In this document: piece after piece, positions 1 through 5,278 of the stretch
Layout of the letters: the number at the start of each line of letters is the position of its first letter
Numbering within the stretch: the stretch's first letter is position 1
Source of the DNA: an uncultured Actinomycetes bacterium
GTDB lineage: Bacteria; Actinomycetota; Coriobacteriia; Coriobacteriales; RUG844
DNA: 8,874 bases
Assembly: GCA_900313875.1 (NCBI GenBank)
Contig: OMSY01000186.1
Span: 1 to 8,874 of the forward strand
Reading direction: 5' to 3'
Made by a program: the position numbers and the translations under genes
The notes under the pieces: model-generated
What the model was told of the DNA's origin: nothing
The model's database searches: none
What the model saw: only the letters and a program-made list of their open reading frames with translations

Positions 1-100
1 ATGGAGCATCATGTCCGGGTGCCGATGAGGGTCGAGCTTGTCGAGGGAGTACCGTGCTGCGGAGATGGCTGCATGGTGAGGCTTTCCTGTCCAAGCTCTC

Positions 101-109
101 TGTTATCCT
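101..109 (+). promoter_or_regulatory. Possible extended -10 promoter for the TIGR04076-like gene
   Basis: TG at 101-102, one spacer base, then TATCCT at 104-109 fits the TGnTAnnnT extended -10 pattern. There is no convincing -35 box 16-18 bases upstream (CTTTCC around 82-87 is the best). Transcription would start near 116 and leave an untranslated leader of about 80 bases. This is based on sequence pattern only. Confidence 0.35.
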
Positions 110-179
110 TGCAGGGTAGTGCATGCTCCTCATGCCAGCAGACTGTCGAGGAGCCCTATCCGTTCGAGGTCGATGACCT

Positions 180-185
180 GGGAGG
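180..185 (+). promoter_or_regulatory. Ribosome binding site deciding the start at 195
   Basis: GGGAGG lies nine bases before the ATG at 195. It supports that ATG over the internal methionines further down the same frame. Confidence 0.7.
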
Positions 186-194
186 CGAGCAATC

Positions 195-620
195 ATGAAG
201 CACAAGTGCAGGGTGACCGTCATCGACAAGAAGGTTTATCCGGAGCTGCAGAAGAAGTACCTGGCAGACCCGGGGAGCGGTGCGTGCCCTTGCTTCGGGG
301 TGGGCGACGAGTTCCTGTTCGAGCGGGCCGACGGCAAGGATGATTTCTGGCATTTCGGACAGGACCGCGACCCGAAGTTCCCCTGTGCTGAGGCATGGGA
401 TTGCATCAGCCGGTATATCTACACAGCGCTTGCGGGTGGTGCGATCATGAAAGGTTGGACGAACGACGAACGCATCATGATCGCTTGCTGCAACGACGGC
501 ACACGTCCGGTGATATTCAGGATCGAGCGTTTCGACGAGGCCGAGACGGATGCGGAGCGCGAATGGCTGGCAAGTCATGACTTCTCCCATGGCCGGGATG
601 ACGCCTACACGGGGGCATAG
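195..620 (+). CDS. TIGR04076-like small cysteine-rich protein
   Basis: The protein has 141 residues. It resembles the TIGR04076 family of small uncharacterised proteins found mainly in anaerobic bacteria; this is recognised by pattern, not by a search. The recurring family features are visible: an N-terminal beta-type start (KCRVTVIDKKVYPEL), a CPCF element at residues 31-34 followed by VGDEF, an FPCAEAWDCI stretch at 62-71, and a late MIACCNDGTRPVIFRIER block at 95-112. Seven cysteines (5, 31, 33, 64, 70, 98, 99) in so short a protein suggest metal or Fe-S binding or redox chemistry, but the family's function is unknown to me. There is no signal peptide or membrane segment, so it is probably cytosolic. 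The start is set by the GGGAGG site nine bases upstream. It sits alone before the metK regulatory region, with no functional link visible. Base composition matches the neighbours. Confidence 0.8.
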   Translation: MKHKCRVTVIDKKVYPELQKKYLADPGSGACPCFGVGDEFLFERADGKDDFWHFGQDRDPKFPCAEAWDCISRYIYTALAGGAIMKGWTNDERIMIACCNDGTRPVIFRIERFDEAETDAEREWLASHDFSHGRDDAYTGA

Positions 621-784
621 GAGGGACGGGGAGGGTCGCCATCCTGGAATCTGTACCCCCATCTCCTGTGTCTTCAGGCCAATCCCGCTGCTCCCTGACC
701 CGTGTCCGTGCCGTCGCGCACATCGCGTTCACCAGCTGTTCCCCTGCGCATGCCGTGTTCGGCGACCGTCAGGGCGATACCTGC

Positions 785-813
785 TTGCGGGTCAGCCGTC
801 CACACGGTACCCT
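785..813 (+). promoter_or_regulatory. metK promoter (-35 TTGCGG, -10 TACCCT)
   Basis: TTGCGG at 785-790 and TACCCT at 808-813 are separated by exactly 17 bases, the ideal spacing for a housekeeping sigma factor. The predicted start of transcription, near 820, falls at the first bases of the riboswitch P1 helix (821). That agreement makes the promoter call stronger than the boxes alone would. Confidence 0.65.
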
Positions 814-818
814 CTAGT

Positions 819-956
819 CACCATCAAGAGGCAGGCCTGAGGGTGAGGGCCTGCGGCGGGCTGAGAGACCGAGCTCCATGACGCCCCGGCAACCGACGGA
901 GAATGTTCCGCACGGTGCCCCTTCTCGGCAGGCGCCCAGGCGCAGGGGAGATGGGG
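819..956 (+). promoter_or_regulatory. SAM-I-class riboswitch with an extra hairpin
   Basis: This is an S-adenosylmethionine aptamer controlling metK. P1 pairs CCATC (821-825) with GATGG (950-954). AAGAG (826-830) matches the conserved junction. P2 pairs GGCG (855-858) with CGCC (882-885), enclosing a kink-turn-like GGCTGA ... ATGA and an inner GAG/CTC stem. The hallmark CCGGCAACC lies at 886-894, and P3 pairs GGCAACCG with CGGTGCC (913-919), capped by a CGGA/TCCG hairpin. The P2 loop CCGAG (869-873) is exactly complementary to CTCGG (924-928), as expected for the SAM-I pseudoknot. P4 is GCGC (932-935) with GCGC (940-943). The unusual part is a seven-pair hairpin at 831-854, inserted between the junction and P2. 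High SAM should stabilise P1 and allow termination downstream. Which family (SAM-I or a SAM-I/IV variant) fits best is not settled by eye. Confidence 0.88.
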
Positions 957-971
957 GAATATCTCATTGTG

Positions 972-1000
972 ACATGCCCCCTGCGAGGGGTTGTTTTTTT
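972..1000 (+). terminator. Intrinsic terminator of the metK riboswitch
   Basis: CCCC (977-980) pairs with GGGG (987-990) around the loop CTGCGA. A G-T pair and an ACA/TGT extension follow after a one-base bulge, and then comes the run TTTTTT at 995-1000. GGGGG at 953-957, which overlaps the 3' strand of riboswitch P1, can instead pair with CCCCC at 977-981 as an antiterminator. The expected logic is: SAM bound, P1 formed, terminator on; SAM low, antiterminator formed, metK transcribed. Confidence 0.75.
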
Positions 1001-1031
1001 GCGGCTTTCGCCATCGAGGCTGCGGTGTATG

Positions 1032-1046
1032 CGGGGCGATGCCCCG
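1032..1046 (+). other. Tight hairpin before the metK ribosome binding site
   Basis: CGGGGC (1032-1037) and GCCCCG (1041-1046) form six perfect pairs around a GAT loop. The structure ends nine bases before the Shine-Dalgarno GGGGAGAGG (1056-1064). Its CCCC could also pair with the GGGG of that site, so a role in translation is possible but only inferred. Confidence 0.45.
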
Positions 1047-1055
1047 GGAGAGGCA

Positions 1056-1064
1056 GGGGAGAGG
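1056..1064 (+). promoter_or_regulatory. metK ribosome binding site deciding the start at 1069
   Basis: GGGGAGAGG ends four bases before the ATG at 1069. It supports a protein beginning [12 protein letters not shown], as MetK proteins do, instead of an upstream in-frame ATG at 991 that would lie inside the terminator. Confidence 0.75.
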
Positions 1065-1068
1065 CTAT

Positions 1069-2340
1069 ATGAGCAAAAGCTTCCTGTTCACGTCCGAGTC
1101 GGTGACCGAGGGCCATCCCGACAAGATCTGCGACCAGATATCGGACGCCATCCTCGACACCATCATCGCCAAGGAGACCGAGCTCGCCAAGCAGGGCTAT
1201 GTCTCGCCCTCGGGCCAGCCGGCTGACCCCCGCGAGGTCCGTTGCGCCATCGAGACGTTCGCCACGACCGGCATCATCACGGTCATGGGCGAGGTCCGCA
1301 CGCAGGCATACGTCGATGTCGACGCCATCGTCCGCGAGGTCGTCGGTTCCATCGGGTACCTCGACTCCGCTTCGGGGTTCGACGCGCGGACCTGCGCGGT
1401 TGCCAACTACATCCATGCGCAGTCCCCTGACATCGCGATGGGCGTGGATCGCTCGGCGGAGGCCAAGGCCGGGGGAGAGGATGCGGACCCGGACAGCCTC
1501 ATCGGCGCAGGCGACCAGGGCATGATGTTCGGCTATGCGACCGACGAGACCGCGACGTACATGCCGATGCCCTCCTACCTGGCCCATCGGCTGGCCGAGC
1601 GCCTCACGTTCGTACGCAAGGAGGGCATCGTCCCCGAGCTGCGTCCCGATGGCAAGACCCAGGTCTCCGTCCGTTACATCGACGACCGGCCCGTCGCCAT
1701 CGAGAAGATCCTCATCTCCACGCAGCATTCCCCGGAGATCTCCGCCGATGACCTCCGCGAGCGCGTCATCAAGGAGGTCATAGAACCGGTCATGGACGGC
1801 TCCGGCATCGAGTACGGGGATGCGGACATCTACGTGAACCCGACCGGTCGGTTCGTCATCGGTGGGCCGATGGGCGACACCGGTCTCACCGGGCGCAAGA
1901 TCATCGTCGACACCTATGGTGGCATGGGCCGTCATGGTGGGGGAGCCTTCTCGGGCAAGGACTGCACGAAGGTGGACCGCAGCGCCGCCTATGCGGCCCG
2001 TTGGGTCGCCAAGAACGTCGTCGCCGCGGGTCTCGCATCACGTTGCGAGGTACAGCTTGCCTACGCCATCGGCATGGCGGAGCCGCTCTCCATCATGGTC
2101 GAGACGTTCGGTACCGACAAGATAGCGCCGGACATCATCGAGCAGGCTGTCAGGGAGGTCTTCGACCTGCGTCCCGGTGCGATCATCCGCGAGCTCGACC
2201 TGCGTCGTCCCATCTACCGGCTCACCTCCAACTACGGGCATTTCGGACGGGAGCTCGACGAGTTCACCTGGGAGTACACGAACCGCACGGAGGAGCTCAT
2301 CTCCGCGGTCGAGCGCATCCAGCGGGAGCGCGAGCTCTGA
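1069..2340 (+). CDS. metK: S-adenosylmethionine synthetase
   Basis: MetK joins methionine and ATP to make S-adenosylmethionine, releasing phosphate and pyrophosphate, in the cytosol and usually as a tetramer. The 423-residue protein carries the family signatures: [17 protein letters not shown] at residues 14-30 (ATP-binding histidine and metal-binding aspartate), [12 protein letters not shown] at 146-157, and the glycine-rich phosphate-binding GGGAFSGKD at 290-298 followed by [14 protein letters not shown]. coli MetK has 384 residues. The extra length lies partly in an insertion around residues 36-57 and in a longer loop around 130-142 before GAGDQG. The start at 1069 is fixed by the [12 protein letters not shown] beginning and the ribosome site just upstream. 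Expression should be shut down by SAM through the leader riboswitch and terminator. RsmB further downstream is one consumer of its product. Confidence 0.97.
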   Translation: MSKSFLFTSESVTEGHPDKICDQISDAILDTIIAKETELAKQGYVSPSGQPADPREVRCAIETFATTGIITVMGEVRTQAYVDVDAIVREVVGSIGYLDSASGFDARTCAVANYIHAQSPDIAMGVDRSAEAKAGGEDADPDSLIGAGDQGMMFGYATDETATYMPMPSYLAHRLAERLTFVRKEGIVPELRPDGKTQVSVRYIDDRPVAIEKILISTQHSPEISADDLRERVIKEVIEPVMDGSGIEYGDADIYVNPTGRFVIGGPMGDTGLTGRKIIVDTYGGMGRHGGGAFSGKDCTKVDRSAAYAARWVAKNVVAAGLASRCEVQLAYAIGMAEPLSIMVETFGTDKIAPDIIEQAVREVFDLRPGAIIRELDLRRPIYRLTSNYGHFGRELDEFTWEYTNRTEELISAVERIQREREL

Positions 2341-2354
2341 GGAGGCCTTGAGCA

Positions 2355-2392
2355 GGGGATGGGGCTGACCGGCGCAGGTCACACCCTTCCCC
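2355..2392 (+). other. Imperfect hairpin just after metK, possible 3' end structure
   Basis: The arms at 2355-2370 and 2377-2392 match at 13 of 16 positions (GGGG/CCCC at the base, TGACC/GGTCA at the tip) around a GGCGCA loop. It begins 14 bases after the metK stop, where a terminator would be expected. There is no T-run, so it is at best a non-canonical terminator or an mRNA 3'-end stabiliser. Confidence 0.4.
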
Positions 2393-2434
2393 GGGAACGG
2401 CCATCTGCACCAGCCGCGCCGGCGTCCCGCGCGT

Positions 2435-2543
2435 CTGGACCGCCGGTGGGGGTGACATGGGTCGTTGCCAGCCAGTTCGCCGATGAGGATGGCGGAGAGC
2501 TGGCTGGTATATCGGTCCCGTGTCATTCCCACCGGCGGTCCAG
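2435..2543. repeat. 109-base long inverted repeat / extended hairpin
   Basis: The outer arms (2435-2461 and 2517-2543) pair over 27 positions. They start with CTGGACCGCCGGTGGG against its exact complement, and the only three non-Watson-Crick positions become G-U pairs when read as + strand RNA. Inside, after an internal loop, TGCCAGCCAG (2466-2475) pairs with CTGGCTGGTA over ten positions including one G-U. CGCC and GGCG then close a small loop. No T-run follows and no target-site duplication is visible. It could be a structured RNA, a non-canonical terminator of metK, or a small non-autonomous palindromic element; the sequence does not decide. Confidence 0.75.
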
Positions 2544-2605
2544 CCCCAGAGCCTCGCGGCTCGGTCCCCCTTCCGCTCCACGCTGCTCCGCTTGTCGGGG
2601 CTACG

Positions 2606-2614
2606 TGCTATCAT
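2606..2614 (+). promoter_or_regulatory. Extended -10 promoter giving a leaderless priA mRNA
   Basis: TG (2606-2607), C, then TATCAT (2609-2614) fits the extended -10 pattern. The priA ATG is eight bases beyond the box, which is where transcription would begin, and no Shine-Dalgarno sequence precedes it. Leaderless mRNAs are common in Actinobacteria. No good -35 lies at 16-18 bases; TTGTCG at 2592 is too close. Confidence 0.55.
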
Positions 2615-2621
2615 CTCGTGC

Positions 2622-4961
2622 ATGAAGACGGCACAGGTCATCATCGACATCCCCACCCGTGCGCTCGAGAGCGCGTTCGATTACCTCGTTCCCGCGAACC
2701 TGCAGTCCCTCGAGGTGGGCTGCTGCGTCCTGGTGGACTTCGGGCACCGCCCCGCCGTCGGATACGTCATCTCCTTCGGTGAGACCCCTCCCGACGCCGA
2801 CCTCGGGCGCTACCGGTTCGTCCGCAAGGTGCTCTCGACACCGTACTTCGATGCGGTCAGCGCGCGCTGTGCCGAATGGATCGCCCGCGAGTACGTGGCG
2901 CCGCTCTCGACCGCCGTGCATCTCTTCGCCCCTCCGGGTGGTTCCCCGAAGCTGCGCAAGAGGGCGCAGGGGGACCCGACGCCAGCTCGGTCGGGGAAAC
3001 ATGCTGAAGGCGCTTCAGCCTCCCCATCGACCGGCGACGCCGATGGCTCCTGGGAGCTCGTGCATCCGGGCGTCGGCCCCGTGGACGACCGTTGGATCAG
3101 GCTCACGGAGGCGGGACGCGGCTACGTGCCGCCCAAGAGCGCGAAGAAGCAGCGGGCCATCATCGATGCGCTCGTCGAGGGCGAGATGCGCATGGCGGAG
3201 CTTGCGGTCGAGCTCGGCTCGGTAGCCGCATCGGTCAAGGTCCTTGCCAAACGGGGCATCGTCTCCATCGAGCATCGTCGCAGGTTGCGTGGCATGGACG
3301 GCCCCCTGCCCCCTGACAAGGCCATCGTCGAGCTCACCGCCGGCCAGCAGCGGGCGCTCTCGACTATCGCCGCTGCCCGACGGCGTGCATCGGGTGAGGT
3401 GGTCGTATGTGACGGGGTCACCGGCAGTGGCAAGACCGAGGTCTATCTCCGTGCCATCCGGGAAGTCCTCGAGGCGGGGGGCGGTGCGATCGTCCTGGTG
3501 CCGGAGATCGCGCTCACCCCGCAGACGGTCGGCCGGTTCCGTGCCCGCTTCGGTGAGATCGTCGCCGTGCTGCATTCGCGTATGTCGACCGGCGAGCGTT
3601 TCGACCAGTGGGACCTCGTCCGGTCGGGTAGCGCCCGGGTCGTGGTCGGTGCCCGCAGCGCGCTCTTCGCCCCCGTGCGCAACCTGCAGCTCATCGTCAT
3701 CGACGAGGAGCATGAGGGCACCTACAAGCAGGATTCGATGCCCCGTTACCATGCGCGCGATGTGGCGGCGTGGCTCATGCGGGAGCGTGGGGGAGTGCTC
3801 GTGCTCGGGAGCGCCACACCGAGCATCGAGACCCTGTACCGTTGCAGGCACGGTGCCTGGCACCTGGTCCCGATGCCCGAGCGCACCACGCGTCGTGCGC
3901 TCCCTCCCGTCTCGGTCGTCGACATGGGACGGGAGTTCGGGGAGGGGCATCGTTCCATGTTCTCCCGTGAGCTCTCTCATGCGATCGACGACACGCTCGC
4001 CGCCGGTCAGAAGGTGGTGCTCCTGCTCAACCAGCGTGGGTTCGCCTCGTTCCTGCTCTGCCGGGAATGCGGGTTCGTCCCCATGTGCGACAACTGCTCG
4101 ACCTCCCTTACCTACCATGCCCATGATGCCGGTGGTTCCCGTCTCGTCTGCCATCATTGCGGCGGTATCCATCCCGTGCCACCGCGTTGCCCACGTTGTG
4201 GAAGTCCCTATCTGCGTCGGTTCGGGGCGGGGACGCAGCGTGTCCATGAGGAGCTTGCCGCCCTCGTCGGGCAGGATGTCACGATCGTACGCATGGATGC
4301 CGACACGACGAAGGGCAAAGGCGCACATGCACGGCTGCTCGCCGAGTTCGCGGCAGCCGACCGCGGGATCCTGCTCGGGACGCAGATGATCGCCAAGGGG
4401 CTGGATTTCCCGGAGGTGACCCTCGTCGGGGTCATCAACGCCGACACCACGCTCAACCTGCCCGATTTCCGTGCGGGGGAGCATACGTACCAGCTGCTCG
4501 AGCAGGTAGCTGGCCGCGCCGGCAGGGGGGAGGTGCCCGGTCGTATCATCATCCAGACCTACTGGCCCGAGCATCCCTCGATACGTGCGGTCGCGGCACA
4601 TGACCGCGGTCTCTTCCTTGCGGAGGACCTGCCTGTCCGCGAGGAGCTCTCGTACCCTCCCTATGCGAGGCTTGCCAACGTGCTGTTCTGGGGTCGTGAC
4701 CAGCATGCGGTGGAGGAGTCGGCGCGGGAGCTCGGGCTGATCCTGACGGCTGCGTTCGAGAAGGCGCCACAGGAGTGGGTCATGCTGGGTCCGACCCCGT
4801 GCGTGCTCATGCAGCTCAGGGGGGTATGGCGCTGGCACATCCTCATCAAGGCGCCCATCGGGGCGGATATCCCGGCGTTCCTCGCGCAGCCCCTGAGGGA
4901 CCGTCGGACCCGTGCGGACGTCTCCTGCGCCGTGGACGTGGACCCGCGCTTCCTGTTCTGA
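2622..4961 (+). CDS. priA: Primosomal protein N' (replication restart helicase PriA)
   Basis: PriA recognises stalled or collapsed forks and unwinds DNA 3'-5' so that DnaB can be reloaded. The protein has 779 residues. The N-terminal 3'-end-binding domain covers about 1-105 (VIIDIPTRALESAFDYLVP). A variable linker and winged-helix-like part follow to about 235, then the helicase core: Walker A GVTGSGKT at 265-272, DEEH at 361-364, SATP at 397-400, GTQMIAKGLDFPEV at 586-599 and QVAGRAGRG at 628-636. Eight zinc-binding cysteines are intact (480, 483, 489, 492, 510, 513, 523, 526). All catalytic motifs are present, unlike the degenerate mycobacterial PriA-like proteins. The start ATG has no ribosome site but sits eight bases past an extended -10 box, and MKTAQVIIDIP is a typical PriA beginning. 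The residue 105-150 linker is low-complexity and coincides with a DNA palindrome. Confidence 0.96.
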   Translation: MKTAQVIIDIPTRALESAFDYLVPANLQSLEVGCCVLVDFGHRPAVGYVISFGETPPDADLGRYRFVRKVLSTPYFDAVSARCAEWIAREYVAPLSTAVHLFAPPGGSPKLRKRAQGDPTPARSGKHAEGASASPSTGDADGSWELVHPGVGPVDDRWIRLTEAGRGYVPPKSAKKQRAIIDALVEGEMRMAELAVELGSVAASVKVLAKRGIVSIEHRRRLRGMDGPLPPDKAIVELTAGQQRALSTIAAARRRASGEVVVCDGVTGSGKTEVYLRAIREVLEAGGGAIVLVPEIALTPQTVGRFRARFGEIVAVLHSRMSTGERFDQWDLVRSGSARVVVGARSALFAPVRNLQLIVIDEEHEGTYKQDSMPRYHARDVAAWLMRERGGVLVLGSATPSIETLYRCRHGAWHLVPMPERTTRRALPPVSVVDMGREFGEGHRSMFSRELSHAIDDTLAAGQKVVLLLNQRGFASFLLCRECGFVPMCDNCSTSLTYHAHDAGGSRLVCHHCGGIHPVPPRCPRCGSPYLRRFGAGTQRVHEELAALVGQDVTIVRMDADTTKGKGAHARLLAEFAAADRGILLGTQMIAKGLDFPEVTLVGVINADTTLNLPDFRAGEHTYQLLEQVAGRAGRGEVPGRIIIQTYWPEHPSIRAVAAHDRGLFLAEDLPVREELSYPPYARLANVLFWGRDQHAVEESARELGLILTAAFEKAPQEWVMLGPTPCVLMQLRGVWRWHILIKAPIGADIPAFLAQPLRDRRTRADVSCAVDVDPRFLF
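2988..3033. repeat. Imperfect palindrome inside the priA linker
   Basis: CGGTCG (2988-2993) pairs with CGACCG (3028-3033), GGG with CCC inside it, and GCTGAAG (3003-3009) with CTTCAGC (3013-3019) at the tip around a three-base loop. It encodes part of the non-conserved linker near residues 123-137 of PriA. Chance is possible in GC-rich DNA, but the seven-pair perfect core is notable. Confidence 0.55.
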
Positions 4962-5004
4962 GTACCCATCGGTCGCGCTGCATCCTCCCCATTGGAATGT
5001 CCTG

Positions 5005-5024
5005 CATCGTCGTCTCCGACGATG
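5005..5024. other. Perfect 8-pair hairpin downstream of priA
   Basis: CATCGTCG (5005-5012) and its exact complement CGACGATG (5017-5024) enclose a TCTC loop. It may mark the 3' end of priA mRNA, but no T-run follows on either strand, so it is not a classical intrinsic terminator. Confidence 0.45.
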
Positions 5025-5157
5025 TCCCGGGGTGTGCCCGTGTCATCGCGCGTCATGCGCTTCCCGGTTGCATCCACACGCTCACCGGTGCCCATACCTG
5101 CACAGCTGCACCTCACGTGTCCGATACGTGACGGACGGGGAGCATCCGTTGCCCGAG

Positions 5158-5166
5158 TGCTAGAAT
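5158..5166 (+). promoter_or_regulatory. Extended -10 promoter of the def-fmt-rsmB operon
   Basis: TG (5158-5159), C, then TAGAAT (5161-5166) is a good extended -10 element. It shares the GTGCTA core with the box before priA. Transcription would start near 5173, giving a leader of about 105 bases. A -35 box at the right distance is not evident. Confidence 0.6.
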
Positions 5167-5176
5167 CCCGCATATA

Positions 5177-5244
5177 CCCGGTCTTGACCTGTCGATCTGT
5201 CCTGACCGGGCCTTCGCCCGGTGCCGAACGACCCGGACCGGGTC
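5177..5244 (+). other. Structured def leader with competing hairpins
   Basis: CCCGGTC (around 5178-5184) can pair with GACCGGG (5204-5210). The second element alternatively forms a hairpin with GCCCGGT (5216-5222) around a CTTC loop. A further GACCC/GGGTC hairpin lies at 5230-5244. The first two foldings exclude each other. I do not recognise a known riboswitch here; regulation is possible but unproven. Confidence 0.4.
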
Positions 5245-5263
5245 CCCTTGCACGCAGAACCTT

Positions 5264-5270
5264 GGAGGTG
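5264..5270 (+). promoter_or_regulatory. def ribosome binding site
   Basis: GGAGGTG ends eight bases before the ATG at 5279, an ideal Shine-Dalgarno distance. The same heptamer at the same spacing precedes fmt. Confidence 0.8.
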
Positions 5271-5278
5271 GTAGCGAC

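Larger units (their letters stand above)
1..194. other. Upstream region, no gene recognised
   Basis: No recognisable protein or RNA gene is visible here. Two + strand frames are open from the window edge (frame 1 to the TGA at 196-198, frame 3 to the TAG at 117-119), so the last residues of an upstream gene could be present. Neither translation resembles a known family, and one is cysteine/proline-rich in the way of a spurious frame. The region contains a possible promoter and the ribosome binding site for the next gene. Confidence 0.4.
621..1068. other. Non-coding region before metK
   Basis: This 448-base gap separates the TIGR04076-like gene from metK. The first 160 bases hold nothing I recognise, and no clear terminator with a T-run follows the small gene. 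From 785 onward the gap is accounted for by a promoter, a SAM-I-type riboswitch, an intrinsic terminator and a hairpin next to the metK ribosome binding site. Short open frames here read through the riboswitch and are not credible genes. Confidence 0.75.
4962..5278. other. Non-coding region between priA and def
   Basis: This 317-base gap has no credible gene. It contains a tight hairpin about 45 bases past the priA stop, an extended -10 promoter near 5160, and a leader of about 105 bases with several CCGGG-based hairpins ending at the def ribosome site. Nothing recognisable lies between 5025 and 5150. Short frames here lack ribosome sites and family resemblance. Confidence 0.7.

Noticed and set aside
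1..198. 65-codon frame starting at the first base
   Set aside because: No ribosome site can be seen because it starts at the window edge, it overlaps the next gene's start, and its translation has no recognisable features.
991..1068. Upstream in-frame extension of metK
   Set aside because: It would start in the terminator and encode a stretch with no MetK similarity; the ribosome site and conserved N-terminus point to 1069.
878..1226. Short + strand frames across the metK leader
   Set aside because: They are explained by the riboswitch, terminator and out-of-frame metK sequence.
964..1935. 323-codon minus-strand frame across metK
   Set aside because: Antisense shadow of metK; no family resemblance.
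2435..2543. Long hairpin as an insertion sequence or transposon end pair
   Set aside because: There is no transposase and no flanking duplication; it is kept only as an unexplained inverted repeat.
2592..2614. TTGTCG as -35 box for priA
   Set aside because: Only 11 bases separate it from TATCAT, far too short for a standard promoter.
2520..2621. Upstream in-frame extension of priA from an ATG at 2520
   Set aside because: That ATG lies in the right arm of the long hairpin and the extension runs through the priA promoter; PriA similarity begins at MKTAQVIIDIP (2622).
3015..4838. 607-codon open frame on the minus strand inside priA
   Set aside because: Shadow of the priA codon pattern; no recognisable domain and no ribosome site considered convincing.
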